From Myotis daubentonii (taxonomy: Eukaryota; Chordata; Mammalia; Chiroptera; Vespertilionidae), in contig NC_081848.1 of the NCBI RefSeq assembly GCF_963259705.1, positions 56,044,895-56,108,894 of the forward strand: a stretch of DNA of 64,000 nucleotides, read 5' to 3'. The position numbers and the translations under genes were made by a program. Positions within the stretch are counted from its first letter, which is position 1. Each line of letters begins with the position of its first letter. Of the stretch, positions 23,431-36,744 are shown in pieces. Under the pieces are notes generated by a model. The model was not told the DNA's origin, did not search any database, and saw only the letters and a program-made list of their open reading frames with translations.

Positions 23431-26151
23431 AAATGAAATATTTTGACTGGGGCCTAGGAAAAGGCACTCAAAGAGCATGGGTGGTGGGAGAGAAGAGTGT
23501 GGAAATGGCAGTGGGGAATAAAGAAGATGTAGACCCTCTTTTCCATTCTATTGTTCAGGAATGGCAGGAGGTGTACCCCATGGGAGAAGACAGCAATAGG
23601 TGGAATCAACTTGGGAAAAGCAAGTTTCAGTCTTATAACAAGGGAAGGAAATAGGCAAAGTTAAAGAAGGATACTCACCACCTGAGCCTCTCACCAGGGC
23701 TCTTTGGAAGGCAGTCGTGGAAGGGCAGATCTAGAGAGAGTTGAGACTGACACAGAGAAATGCATCTACATTAAGTGAAAGCAGAGATAGGATAGGAGTG
23801 TTAAAGAGAGAGTGGTGTAGAGGTTAGTGACAGGAGACTGAGATGATTTATTGCTTTGGGGCTGAGTGCGGGATGCTCTGTTGTGAAAAGCTGATACTTA
23901 TGAGGCAGTAGCACTGCTTCCCCAAAGTCCAAATGGACTGTCACATGAACAATGGAGATGCCTTTCTGATCTCCTCCCCAAAGGTCTGAAGGCTACTATT
24001 AATAGGAGCTCCAGAGAGAAGGGAGGGACAAAGGAGGAGAGTAGGGAAGAGTGGTGAATGAGGGTAGATGTGGTGTACTCTGAACAGATGTTTAACATGA
24101 AAAATTTATAAATAAGAAATTACTTTTTCAAGCTGGCACACATCATTCAAACTTGGAGGCAATAAGCCCAATAGGCCAGGTCTTTCCTTTTTGAGATCTC
24201 TAATTACTAGAAAAAGGATCTAACTCTTCTCCCTAGGACAAGGGTGTTTATCTATGAATTAAACTTTCATAGAGGCAAGTTAATTCATTTTTGCTAACAT
24301 GTGCCCCAGATCTCCTAGGAATGACTCTCCTTTATTCATTAAGAACCATCCATCACCCTAGCCGGTTTGGCTCAGTGGATAGAGTGTCAGCCTGTGGACT
24401 GAAGGGTCCTAGGTTCAAATCAGGTCAAGGGCACATGCTCCTATTGTGGGCTCAACCCCCCAGTAGGGGATGAGCAGGAGGCAGCCAATCAATGATTCTC
24501 TCACATCATTGATGTTTCTATCTCTCCCTCTCCCTTCCTCTCTGAAATTAATTTTTTTAAAAAAGAATCCATCCATCAGCAAAGTTCCTTTTGATAGAGA
24601 AGTCACAGAGGATATAAATGGCTCACTCAAGGACCAGACCAATGACACACACAATGCCTTGGTCAGAGCTCTTTTTAATCCCATTCTTTGCCTCCATACC
24701 TTGACAGATGTTCTTTTCTAGAAACTTGTACACCCTTGAAAACATGAGGGGCAATTTATGGTAATTCTAGATGGGGTGATATGATTTGGAAGAAGGCCAT
24801 CAGACACAATTCTCTCTGCCTCTGGCAATAAAGACCCAGACTTTGCCCCATTTCATTTATCTATGCTTACCTATAACAGAAAGTCCCCTTATAAAATACC
24901 AGATTTCCAGTAGAGATTGTGACATTGAGTTCCCATCACAGATTCTAAAACCAAGCCACCTGGACTTGGAGGCAGCACGGCATAGAAGAGCCAAGTCCTG
25001 GATTCAGACAGATCTAGTATGACTTCTGCTCTGCCATAGGCGCCTGTGGTGGAAGAACATTTAATGACCTGGAGAAGTGTAGGTGATGCCTTAAGGGAAA
25101 ATGAGTACAATAAAATTTGATCCCTTTATGTTCAAACACATTTTCCCATAGTGAAACACAACCTAGGAAGTTGCATATCAAACACTATCCATGTTTCCAG
25201 TTAGTGAGAAGTGTTGTTATTCTGGGCTGTCAGAATTCCCTATAATGACGTGTTTATTCATTGATCAAGTCTTCATTGAGTGCCTTCTATGCAGCAGCCA
25301 CTACACTAGATGTTGGGCATACATGGAGATGGGGGTGGAGAGGATAAGCAGATCCAGGCTATGCTTTCATGAAAATGAGACCTGTACTTGGAGAGGAAAA
25401 TGATTAAACATGCATAGAAGAATATCATACTTACTTGATGATAAAATCAGTAAGATTCCAGTAAATAAATGGGAAAGATTATGTGTACAAAAAAACATAA
25501 TGAAAGAGAAGGCAAGGTGTTACTAATCCTCCTAAGATTGTTGACTCCCCAAAGAACATCTATCCCCAGGGACTAATATTATTACTCCTCCCATCCTGTC
25601 CTCCTTGAAAGTAATAATATCAGATATGGCTCAGCTGTCAAAAGGTCCCCTGAACTTTACTTCCTGCCCTCCCTCCAATGATTCTGGAATTGGGAGGACA
25701 GAAGATATGACTTCCCTCCTGGTTTTCCTGCTGAACGAGCTAATCAGCAGGAATGTAAAAGGACCAACTATTTGAGTAAGTACAGGGACTCCTAATTCTG
25801 TTTTCTGTGTCCCTTCGTATAAAGCCCATACCCCCTCATGAAGAGAGGACACTTTCCTCCTAGCTTGGGGCATCCCATTCGAATTCTCTAGGCACCAGGA
25901 AACCTGGATTCAAACCCATCTGTACTCAATTCTTTGTCTCTTCTCCCAGAGGCTGGTGGCTGAGCCTCATTGCTCCTGTGAGGCCTCCTGGGCTCTACCT
26001 GATGGGAAGAAGCAAGGAAAAGGACATGCTGGGGGACATGGTGGGGTTGTCACCGGCCCACCATCATCGACAGCGGGGCCACCCTTAGAGTCCAGAACTG
26101 GTATTATCAATGCACAAAAAGGCTCTGCATTGTGTTTCAAAATATTTTATT
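23431..26151. other. Unique spacer between the palindrome arms
   Basis: About 2.7 kb present once. It holds one VES SINE (24,357-24,565) and otherwise low-complexity-free unique DNA. The open frames here are short (up to 80 codons) and have no recognisable product or splice pattern. No gene is called. Confidence 0.85.
24357..24565 (+). mobile_element. VES SINE in the spacer
   Basis: Starts ccctagccggtttggctcag, ends ctctctgaaattaattttt. Target duplication of the form agaa(t)ccatccatca at both sides. Confidence 0.92.
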
Positions 26152-27669
26152 TTTCTTTTTAAATATTTGCAAAAAGGAGTAGTGAATTATAGATAACTCA
26201 AAACCCCAAATCTCTTCTGGAATTGTATAGTATTGGTAAAACTAAGAACTCCTTTGGGCCATTTCAACCTCACCAGGGCTGTCTCAACTTCAGGAAAATA
26301 CTTTTTAAGTGCCAATAATTCCTCTTCAGTTTTAATTAAAATTTCAAATCATCAACAATAAGTACATCTTATGAATCATCATTAAACCTTCTGTACCAGT
26401 TAAGCTATTCAGATATCTAGACTGTTAAGAATGTTCTCCAATTTTATAAAATAGAAAAGGTTTTCAACCTAGGAGGACTATAAAATGTTGTGCCAAAACG
26501 AGACTCCTTTTCCTGTACATCCATTGGCAGGAACATCTAACACGGGGAATTTACCGCTTCTGATGGAGCAAAGTCAAATTTTGAGATTTACTGGAGAGCC
26601 TGTCTCAATCTGCTGAGTTAGCAAAATGAGGAGTGCTTGTTTGGCTTTCTGGGTCCTGTTTGGAACTCCCTGGTTTCTCTTACCTTCGGAGAGACATGGC
26701 TTACAACATAGTGGCTCAGTAAACAAAAAGTCCTTTCAGGTCAAAGTGATTTGCCTTCCAATTTTCCTTGAATTAAAACTGATTCTCTGCTTAAATGGAG
26801 ACTCACACCTCTCTTTCCATAATTCCAAAACTGTACCCTCCGGTCAGACCGCCTGAGTAGACATACCACCCACAATCAGGGCCCTCCCTTCTCTGAAGCC
26901 CCCAGCATGATTAAAGAGCTCCCAGTTCACCACATCTACTCCCAGGGATGGGGAACTCACAGCCAGGAGACCTGACCCCACCAGATCTTAGAAGGGAAGC
27001 TGGGGCAGGTACCACTCATAAAGACTGGGGTAATGATGACCTGAGTCCCTGTTTGGTATAACGGCCCTTCTTGGCATACAGATGTGCTTACCTGCAGGCC
27101 CTGCACACTTGGGAAAGTGTGGAATACTGGCATTTGGACCAGAGAGAAGGTTTCAGGGTCAAGGAAGAATTCAGTCTGTGGCTTCCTGTGCTCTAACTGG
27201 CTACAGCATGTCCCAAATCTGTTTCTCATCTTCCTGGCCTGCCACTTTTCCAACTCTAATCCTGCGGGCCCTCTCGGACAGGTGGAGAAACATCAGAGAA
27301 GGAAATTCTTTGTGTTTCCTCAGACCTTCGCCCCAACACCGTCCCATCTCCAATGAGACTTATAACCTCCAAAGCCTGACTCTTTTTTTCCCCTGACTTT
27401 CTTTGGTGCATCAGGGCCAACACCTCATCCTGCCTCTCAGCTAGTATCCCTGCCTGGCTGACTACACCTGCTTCCCTTCCACTAATGATGTGTATGGGTT
27501 TCCTGTTGTTATTTTCTTTTTTTCTATTTTTAACATTTTGGGCTCTCTTTTCTTCTTGAAATACTTATAACAACAGATTTCTGTTTTAAAATATAGGTTT
27601 TATTATTATTCAGCCATGGTGAGGCCAACAGGTCAAGAGATGACTGACATGAAAAGATAGTTTGTTCCC

Positions 27670-27890
27670 TACCCGGTTTGGCTCAGTGGCTAGACCATTG
27701 GCCTGTGGACCAAAGGGTCTCCGGTTTGGTTCTGGTAAGGGCATGCACCTTGATTGCAGGCTCCTCCCCAGTCCTGGGCTCTGGTCGGGGCTCATGCAGG
27801 AGCCAATCAATAAATGTGTTTCTCTCTGTCTTTCCCTCTCTTTCCCACTCTTTCTAAAAATCAATGGTCCTCGGGTGAAGATTTAAAAAG
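27670..27890 (+). mobile_element. VES SINE
   Basis: Starts acccggtttggctcagtggc; mirror of 21,715-21,946. Confidence 0.88.
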
Positions 27891-28189
27891 GCGGGGGGTG
27901 GGGCAGTGTACACCCTTCTCCCTGGGCCCCAATTGCTCTACATGAAATTGTTTCATTCAGGTCTGGGGTAAGGAGGACCTATGTGGCTCTCCTTTCCTGC
28001 TGCCTATTTCAGACATAACTGGTGCTGCAAACATCTCAGTTCTATCCCGCTGACACCTTCTGCCCCAAAGACATCGTCAAACCCAAGCTCATGAATCTCA
28101 GAGTCCAGTCCATGGCCCCTCTTTGCTCTTATTTTTTTCATTGATTAACTATTCATGGTCTTTATTCATCCACTAAGAATGAATTTGTT

Positions 28190-28408
28190 GCCTGGCCGGT
28201 GTCGCTCAGTGGTTGAGCGTCAACCAATAAACCAGGAGGTCACAGTTTGATTCCTGGTCAGGGCATATGCCTTGGTTGCAGGTTTGACCCTAGTGTGGGG
28301 CGAGCTGGGGGCAGTGATCAATGATTCTCTCTCATCATTGATATTTCTCTCTCTCTCCCTCTCCCTTCCTCTCTGAAATCATAAAATATATATCTTTTTT
28401 AAAAAAGA
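28190..28408 (+). mobile_element. VES SINE
   Basis: Starts gcctggccggtgtcgctcag; mirror of 21,186-21,400. Confidence 0.88.
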
Positions 28409-28504
28409 ATGAATTTGTTGCATTCCTTTACAAGTTCCACTGGGAAATTTTTTATTAACATTGCATCGAATTTATAAATTAATTTGGGGAGAATTAATAT
28501 CTTT

Positions 28505-28590
28505 TTTGTTGTTGTTAATTCTCACCCAAGGATATGTTTTTCCATTGACTTTTAGAGAGAGGAGAAAGGAGTGAGGGGAGGAGAAAGAAA

Positions 28591-28646
<56 letters not shown>

Positions 28647-28802
28647 TTGATGTAAGACTCATCAATTGGTTGACTACTGTACACACAGCAGGCCAGGAAT
28701 CAAACCTGCAACCCAGGTATGTGTCCTTGACCTGAATCGAACCCGAGACCCTTAGTTGCAAGGGATGATGCTCAGACAACTGAGACACACCAGCCAGGGC
28801 AG
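28505..28802 (-). mobile_element. VES SINE with expanded GA tract
   Basis: Uninterrupted copy of the VES that HAL1 splits in the left arm. A pure (GA)n run lies at 28,593-28,642. Confidence 0.9.
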
Positions 28803-30770
28803 ATAATTAATCTTTACTACAGTAAAACATCCTCTCCATGAACAGCACATACATCCCCATTGTTTATTCCTTAGTGAACTTTCAAATTTTTCTGTAAAAG
28901 TTTGTGAATTTTTTAGGTTGTTTCCTAGATAGTTAATAGTTTTGGTACTATTATATATTGTATTTTTTAACTGGTATAATTATTGCAGAGAAACACTTGA
29001 TTTTTTAAATTATCTTGAATATGACAATATCACTGAATTCTCTTAATAGTTTTAATAGCAAACGGTGAAGCTGAGTCTACATTTTGGAGGAATTTGAAGA
29101 GACAGTCTCTATCATTTCAATTTACTTATAAATATTATTCTATTTAATTTTTCTATTTCTTTATTTACCCATCTAGAATATATATTTTCCCAGAAATACA
29201 TTTACTTTATTTAGGTTATCAAATTTATTAATATATGTTCTTTTCTTTTGAGTCATGAACTCTACTACTTCTACCTTTATATTTTTTTCTCCTTAGAGAT
29301 TAATATTGATAATTCTGCAGCTCTCCTACATCTTTGGAAATTTTTGAATAATTTCCAACTCTATTTCTTTCTGTTGCCTCTTGGGAAAGTTCCTGGGCTA
29401 TCTTGCAAGATAATTTATTATTCGGTAGCATTGACCTGTTATTTCTTTATTGAGGTGTTTTATTAAGTATTATTTTATAATTTTATTTTCATTTTATTCC
29501 TCTTCAAAACTGATAGTTCCTACTTCATATTCTGTTTTACCCCTTTTGATGATACTTATTATTTTTTATAAATGTTCTTTGCTTCTCTCCAACCCATTAA
29601 TTCTGGGGGATTTAGTATTATTTTTTAACTTGACTTTCTTTCAGAGCCACTGTGCTACTTGGATGCATGGTAGCTTTGTCCTGTGAACTCATGCCTCCTG
29701 GGGAAGTCAGCTCTCTAGCCTGGAATGTGCGTGAGTGTGTGAGCAGGGCAGGTTCTAGCATGGACCAACTCAGTGGTACGGTATTGGGATGTAGTATCCG
29801 GTGAGGGGGACCATGTGAGTGGCCATCATGGCCGAGAGCAGATACCACCACCATCCAGATGAAGACATTCATAGGCTGTCTCCAGGCCATTTGGTCTCCT
29901 TTACCACTTCCCTAGCCCTGCCCCTTGCAAGATGTCTTGTTGGTATTGTAAATGCCTGACCCTTGGGGTGTGAAGATGGATTGGGGAAGAAGGAACCAGC
30001 CGGCGCTGACATGTTCACCAGCCTCAGTTCCTACCCTGGACTCACCCCTGCTGGGCTCCAGCACTGACCCCTCTCCACCCCCTGGTTTCTCCAGCAGCCC
30101 CTGAGGAGCTGTGCTGACCTGCTGACATTCCAGACTCATAATGACCAGGGGCAGACAGGGTCCCCATAGGGTAATACTGGGACAAAGAGCACGCACCCTC
30201 TTTCCCCTCCTTTCCCCTGACTGGGAGCCTGGCACTTCCCAGGCGAGCTGAAAATTTACCATATAGCATCTCACTCCCACTGTGAGGGGTCTGCAGGATT
30301 GGGTGAGGAAAAGCAGAGGACCGCCATCCACTGCCCCATCAGGAGTCAGCTCAGATAATACTCTTCCTTGTGGCTGAGCCGGCCTTTCTGTGCCCTGGAG
30401 CTGAGAGCTGAGCATATACAGTCAGAGTGATGAAAGCACCTTCCAGGGCACCCAGGAGATTGGGTGACCTATCCTGTCAGTTTTGAAGCTCAAGAGCTTT
30501 AGAATGAACTCAAAGGGATGTCATTTCTGACACATCTGCCATGTGGCCCCCCAGGCACCATGCTGAGGGAATGACCACTAAAGCAAGGTCCTGGCGGGAG
30601 GAGACGGCCCCTCACTGCACACCTTCCAACAGCCTGGGTGCCCCATCCTGGAGCCCCTCACCCTTCCTCTCTACATCCAGGGGCCCTGCCTTGGCCCCTT
30701 CAACTCTGACAGCAGAGCCACCCCTGACCTGTGGCTGCGGGGAAGAGCGAGTCTACTGTATTTCTTCAGG

Positions 30771-30950
30771 GTTGCACAACGGGGAAATGACCTGTGCATG
30801 AAGACTGGTCACTGCTGTCCAGTAAGTGTCCTTTGCACCTTTTTAGGAGAAATGATCCAGAGGGACTTTCCCCAGGTGCCAAATCTGGCTTCTCTCCTGC
30901 CCCTCTCCATCCACATGATCCAGCAGGGAGGGCTCAGCATCAATAAATAG
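30771..30950 (+). promoter_or_regulatory. SAA-C core promoter (C/EBP-like, NF-kB, TATA)
   Basis: gttgcacaac at 30771-30780 (C/EBP-like), gggactttcc at 30862-30871 (NF-kB consensus) and aataaatag at 30942-30950 (TATA). It mirrors SAA-B. A transcription start is expected near 30,970-30,975, giving a short untranslated exon 1 ending at 31005. Confidence 0.75.
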
Positions 30951-31431
30951 CAGCCAGCGGTCCCCAGCAGGCAGGGACCAGCAGCTCGGCTCCACCAGAG
31001 ACCAGGTGAGGGACCACTCCCAGGAGGCCTTGCTCTACAAACCTTGCTCTGTTTTCTCTTTCCAGCAAGACTGTACATTCAGTTTAAATAATTACTCTCT
31101 TCTGCATTTGTGCTGTATGGGGTCTGTGTCGGCCGAGTGCACAGGGTAATGTTTCTGGTCTCATTACAGGCTGCTTCGGGGGTTTGGTCCCAACTGCTCC
31201 ATTGCTCCCTCAGTGGCACCTTGGTGACTCCTAGACAGTCTTGGGTTCAGGGTTGATGGGTTCAGCATTGTGGCTCTGAGTGAGGTCCTACTGCAATGTT
31301 TCCAGGATGTGCAGCCAGGGTCTCAAGAGAACAAATGGAAATGCACGGCCGGGCTGTCTTTGACATACGAATCCGAGAGGTGTGCCAGTCCTGCCTGTGT
31401 CTCCCTGACCCTCCCCTTTCATTTCAGCACC

Positions 31432-34053
31432 ATGAAGCTTTTCACCGGCCTCGTGTTCTGCTCCTTGGTCCTGGGAGTCAGCAGCCAGGGCTGGTTTGAA
31501 TTCCTTGGCCAGGCTTATGACGGTAAAGTCACCGGAGGATTGAGGGTGGGGGGTGGGGGGGGTGGGGAGGTGCAGAACACATGATCACTAGGATGCACCC
31601 TGAGTGCCCTTCAGGGTTGGAGCTACTGTGTTAGCTTGTGTTGCCCAATGTGGTGGAATGTGCCAGGTGTTTTGGGAGCTTTTCACTGAACAGATGGAAA
31701 AGCCATAGGTCTTAGTTCAATCAGTTAATAGAGAAAGAACAATCTGCTGAAAGGTAAGTTTGACTAGAATACACAGACTAAGACTTGAAATGGTACACTA
31801 TTCCCCTCAGACCAAACTGCACAAAATGTGATTAAAGCTACCCATCCTTTCTTCCCCTCCTCCCCTCCCTCTCTCTTGCTTCCTTTCTCCCTCCCTTCCA
31901 TTTCCTAACTGGGGAGTGTACTGAGACCTGCAGCTTAGCTCTTGCTGGGGCTTCCAGTAGTTGATGACAATGTCCCTGTTTTAGTCTGTTTCCTACCCTT
32001 TTCCAGCTTTTTTTAACTGATCAAAGGGAACATCCATAGAGCCCCCTCTAGGAAGTCAGCACTTCCATGCGATTTAGGGCGCCCAACTCTCCTGGTGTGC
32101 ATGCGTCTAGGGAGTTTTCCATGATGCTTCGGTGCTAACTGGGAATGTTCTAGGCAAACAGGGACAGTTCTGGTCAACCTGGGACACTTGGTCACCAGTG
32201 TAAGTGGAGAATAACTTGGTGGGCAGGCATCTTCCCCTACTTTGAAGCTGAGAGCAGCTGACTCAGGGGACCAGGGACTACCTGCCAGTCAGCAGGTGGC
32301 AGGGCAGAGTGTGAACACAGCTGTGCAGGAGGCCACAGCTCTTGCCAGGCAGATGTGTCTGAGCACTGTTTCCTAAAGCTCAGGGGTCACCAATCCCAGC
32401 TACCTGCTGGAATCACCTGGACACATTAAAAACGACAGAGGCCTGAGACCCACCCCCACAGAGTCTGAGGTGATGGGCCTGAGATGTGGCATCGGCCTCC
32501 CACAGTCTCCCCAGGCGATGAGAAGGTGCAGCCAAGGCTGAGATACAGGCCTCTGCTCTGGCACTTGCCTGCTCACAGCCTCAGTCCAGTCTATGTGGGT
32601 GGTTTCCAGGATGCCACGTATGCCCCTCACACTCAGAGGGACTCACTTCAGGATTCCCTGCATTCTGTCTGCAAGACTCCAATTCTTAGGCGTCAGGCAG
32701 AAGTGCTGTCTGCCTGTGCCTTTCTCACAATCTGCTTTCCATGTCACCATCAGGCTCACCGAGTCCCCTGAACACTAGGCTATGTAGCTTCGCTCCACAT
32801 ACCAGAGGTTCTTATCCTGAGCCCCTTGGAGCCCCAGGGACATGTGGCCATGTGGGAAACACTGCTGGTTGTCACATGAGGGTAGGCTGCTGCACCTACT
32901 GGGCAGAGATGTGGGGATGCGGTGAGCCTCCCACCTTACTCAGGAAGGCCCTGAACACAAAGAATTCTCTGGCCCCAAATTTCAGCAGCGCTGACATTGA
33001 AATCCTGTTCTGTAATGTGGCCTCCCTGACTCCTTTAAACATATGCCCCAGAGGCCTCAGTGAGCTGGAGGCCACAGACAGCATGACAGGCATCAGGCCA
33101 CCAGGTACAGCCCAGCTGTGCCCCCACCGAAATGTCTCTCCTTAGAGTCACCTGGGGAAGCCAACTGGGCCTGGAGAATGTTCTTCTCAACCTGTGGTCT
33201 CCAGGGTGCTGAGGCCACAGGGTGAAACTGAGTCAGTGGTCCATTTTCTCCCTCGATTCTTCTCTAAAGGGTGTCACGGATCTCGGATATTTCACCTGAT
33301 GTCTCAATGCCATGTCCTTTCCTTTCCAGGAGCCAAAGACATGTGGAGAGCCTACTCTGACATGAGAGAAGCCAATTACAAAAACTCAGACAAATACTTC
33401 CACGCCCGGGGGAACTATGACGCTGCCCAAAGGGGACCTGGCGGTGCCTGGGCTGCTGAAGTGATCAGGTAACCTGGCTCCTGGGGATGCTGGATGGGTG
33501 AGCAGAGCTTGGCTGAGTTTGGGGAAGTGGAGTTGTAAGCCCTAGAGAAGGACTCTGTTGGGACTCTGGGCTCCTCCTCATGTTCTTCCTTCTACCTTCT
33601 CCATCCCTGCCCACCGCAGGGCCTGGGCTGCCAGCAGAGCCAGAGAATGGCTTGTGGGCCTGTCCCCCAAAACGAGAAACTAGGGCCAAAGATTGATTCC
33701 CACCCTCCACTCTAAGTGCTGTTCACCCAGTGGGAGGTGTCACCCCAGGGCTGAGTGGGCTGTGCCCAAGCAGGGTCAGTGCTTAGCCTCATTCCAGGCT
33801 CCTCCCAGAGTCATTAATCCCTTGGAAAGGGGAGGGTGGGGCTGTTTCTCCTCAGCCCCTGATTCACCTCCTACCTTCCCTCCATTCCAGTGATTTCAGA
33901 GAGGCTTATCCAAGAGTCGGTGACCTTTTTAAGCATGGAGACAGCGGCCATGGATTGGCGGACTCGCTGGCCGACCAGGAAGCCAATAGATGGGGCCGGA
34001 GTGGCCAAAACCCCAATCGCTACAGACCTCCCGGCCTGCCCGACAAGTACTGA
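31432..34053 (+). CDS. SAA: SAA-C, serum amyloid A acute-phase protein (SAA1/SAA2 type)
   Basis: Complete plus-strand SAA gene, the mirror copy of SAA-B in the right arm. Coding exons: 31432-31522 (91 bp), 33330-33468 (139 bp) and 33891-34053 (163 bp with TGA), all with GT-AG junctions. Intron lengths are 422, 1,807 and 422 bp. Non-coding exon 1 starts near 30,970 and ends at 31005; exon 2 starts at 31428, four bases before ATG. The product has 130 residues with an 18-residue signal peptide, the [14 protein letters not shown] signature in exon 3, and an extra eight residues near the start of exon 4 relative to human SAA1. Role: acute-phase HDL apolipoprotein that also binds retinol and attracts leukocytes (family knowledge). 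I find one difference from SAA-B in the coding sequence, a silent His codon (CAC here, CAT in SAA-B). The promoter has TATA, NF-kB and C/EBP-like sites. Confidence 0.95.
32395..32500 (-). mobile_element. MER5A-like hAT relic
   Basis: Mirror of 13,505-13,615, in intron 2 of SAA-C. Confidence 0.5.
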
Positions 34054-34166
34054 GCTCCTTCTCTCTGCTCTCAGGAGACGGGGCTGTGAGCCCCCTAAGG
34101 GCACAAACCCCAAGTCATTGAGTTCTACATCACCAGATGCTGACAGAGGGCACATAATGGATGTCT

Positions 34167-34172
34167 AATAAA
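34167..34172 (+). terminator. SAA-C poly(A) signal
   Basis: aataaa 114 bp after the TGA, in a short 3' UTR that matches SAA-B and SAA-D. Confidence 0.8.
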
Positions 34173-34890
34173 TGCTTAAGAGATTGAATGTTAAAAACTG
34201 TGTGTTGTTATTTCCTATAAGGACTGGTCATTGATACCATGGGGTGATGGATGGACAGCCATGAGAGGATCACGCCTGTGCCTGCATGTTTGGGTGTAGG
34301 GGACACAATCTCAAGTCATATAGGGCAGACACCCTGTACCAACTCTCCCCTCTGCTTTGTGCTATTTCAGGCCCTTTCATGTCCAGGCCTCCTAACTCCC
34401 TGTCAATTTTGTCCAGTCACTGTCTCTGCCCCCAGGGTGTGAATCTCATTAAAATTAAGTCGCTCAGTGGTCTCTGCCTGGGGGGTGGGAGACACAGCCA
34501 TGGGAGGATTAGACCACGGGATCCTGTTCTAGCAACTGCTACCTTGATATTCTGTTCATTTCTGAGCAAATCCAATTGTTAATCAATTTCTGTCCTTGCC
34601 ATCTAAGGAATGCCTCCATAGCAGTTTCCTCCACGGTATTTTTATTGCCTCATTTCAAGCCTAAATGCAGATATAATGCCGCCTCACTTATGAGTATTTC
34701 CTTCCAGCTTCTGCATATTAACCAGCTCAAAACCGCAGAATTGGTAGTGAGGAGAAAGCAGGATAGAGAAGACACCTCTTATCTGTCAGGGTCCAGTGAG
34801 GAGACAGAAACCAGGTGGTCATTTGAAGAGGGAAATTTTCATAAGAGGATTATTAACTGATAATAGGATTCAACTGCTAAGGGGTTAAAG

Positions 34891-35102
34891 CAGTGGTCGG
34901 CAAACTGTGGCTCTAGAGCCACATGCGGGTCTTTGGCCCATTGAGTGTGGCTCTTCCTAAGCCTTAGGAGTACCCTAATTAAGTTAATAACAATGTACCT
35001 ACCTATATAATTTAAGTTTAAAATATTTGGCTCTCAAAAGAAATTTCAATCGTTGTACTGTTGATATTGGGCTCTGTTGACTAATGAGTTTGCCGACCAC
35101 TG
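34891..35102. mobile_element. hAT miniature element (right arm)
   Basis: Same element as 10,902-11,113, with target duplication ggttaaag at 34883-34890 and 35103-35110. Confidence 0.9.
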
Positions 35103-35110
35103 GGTTAAAG

Positions 35111-36744
35111 AATACATACACCAGGCTGGAAAGTCTGTAGCCCATTGGAAGGCTGATAATGATTGCTGGGAGTCAGAAGGCACAGCTGGTAAGCAAGAAC
35201 TCCTCCAATGAAACCTGACAGGAAACAGCCCAGGGTTGCAGTTGAACTCACAGACCACGTGGGGCAGGGGGTAGAGAGCCTCTGAACTCCCTGGAAGCTA
35301 GCTGTGAAAGGGCCAGTGCTCTGAATTGAATTATGTCTCTGCCTCCTCCCCCAACCCCCCAGAAAAATGTATATGTTGAAGTCCTAACTTCCCCTGTGGC
35401 TGTATTTGGATTAAGGGAGTAATTAAGGTTACATGGGGTCACCAAAGTGGAACTCTTCACTAGTATTTCTCAGGTTTCTTATCCCCCTGGAGTGGAACAG
35501 GATAAGTAGAGTGGGCTGGAGTTGGTTATTTCCCTTCCCCAGGTCAGTTAGACACATCACACAGTTTCCCCTGAGGGCAGGCCTGGTTGAGAACGGAGTG
35601 CACCCCCTGCTGGAAGACAGAGGGTTTTTTTCTAAGATATTTTTTTTGTGAGAACCTGGTGGAGCTCCTGAAGGTAAATCTCACAATATTGTAGAGAACC
35701 CCCGATAACTGAGTCCCCCTAGAGGTTTTAACTCTCAGAGTTACCCCCGCTGAGCCTCCAGCAATTCACCAATTCTAGTTCAGGTTCCCCAGCGGTTTCA
35801 GCTCCCACACTCCAGTGAGCCGGGATCCCTGGATCCATCTGTCTCCAATTGCAGGGGCAGTGGTTTGCCCTGTGTCCTCACCGCTCATATGAATCCAAGA
35901 AGATTTGAGTTTTCATTGTATTCAGCTTTTCGCTTGTTGTTAGGATAAGTGGTGACTTCCAAGCTCCTTACATGTGTAACTGAAGCGGATCTTATTAATT
36001 TGGCAATTGAATATTTTATCAATTTTCCATTGAAATTTGACAAATTCAATTTTTCTGCACTTTCAACTTCATGTCTTATTGCTCTTTATGATATTCTCTG
36101 TGTACTAGTTTCAAAAAAGGGTTGTGGGGCAGTGGCTAAGTATTTCTGCCCACAATAAAGGCTATCTTCTCCTCCCTTGGATCAGTGTAGGTCAGAATAT
36201 GGTGTATGGCCCACCCACATTTCACTTTGCTGGAAAGTTGTAGAAAGGGTGCATTCCTGACCCTCCTCTCATAGCTACTGAGCCAGGATCCTGGAGGAGG
36301 AGTGGAGCTAGGAATCAGCACTCTGAACAAGCCTCAGATTATTTTCTGCATAATACCAATGAGAACAGCTGTGTCAGGTTTTGCTACCACCTAGTGAGAG
36401 GTACTTGGAGAAAACGCCCCATCTATCAGGAAAACATGGAATGAATGTCAAGCAGGCATCACAGAAAGAACAGTCATTATGCCCTGACAGAGAGAGACTA
36501 TTGGATAGAATCACCAAATACCAAGTATATGAAATTATTAGGAAAATCTCCACAGAACAAAGCACATAAAGAAAAATTATGACATCATGATCTTTCTTGT
36601 TTCCAAATGAGTTAGTTTAAAGAAATCCTTGACATGTAAGTCCTAGCAGGACTCAGTAAATATTTATTGATTGAGCAACTTAGGCACTGGTAGCTCTTCC
36701 TGACTTACATGTGCTTTCAGCATCTATTTTCCCACTAATCTTAT
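35111..36744. other. Arm sequence without a recognised gene
   Basis: Mirror of 9,276-10,901. No supported gene. Confidence 0.6.

Noticed and set aside
24357..24565. tRNA gene
   Set aside because: The tRNA-like A/B box region belongs to VES SINEs. No intact cloverleaf or anticodon stem is seen in any copy.
33890..34168. 92-codon frame starting [13 protein letters not shown]
   Set aside because: It is an alternative frame across the end of intron 3 and exon 4 of SAA-C. The spliced frame gives the conserved SAA C-terminus.
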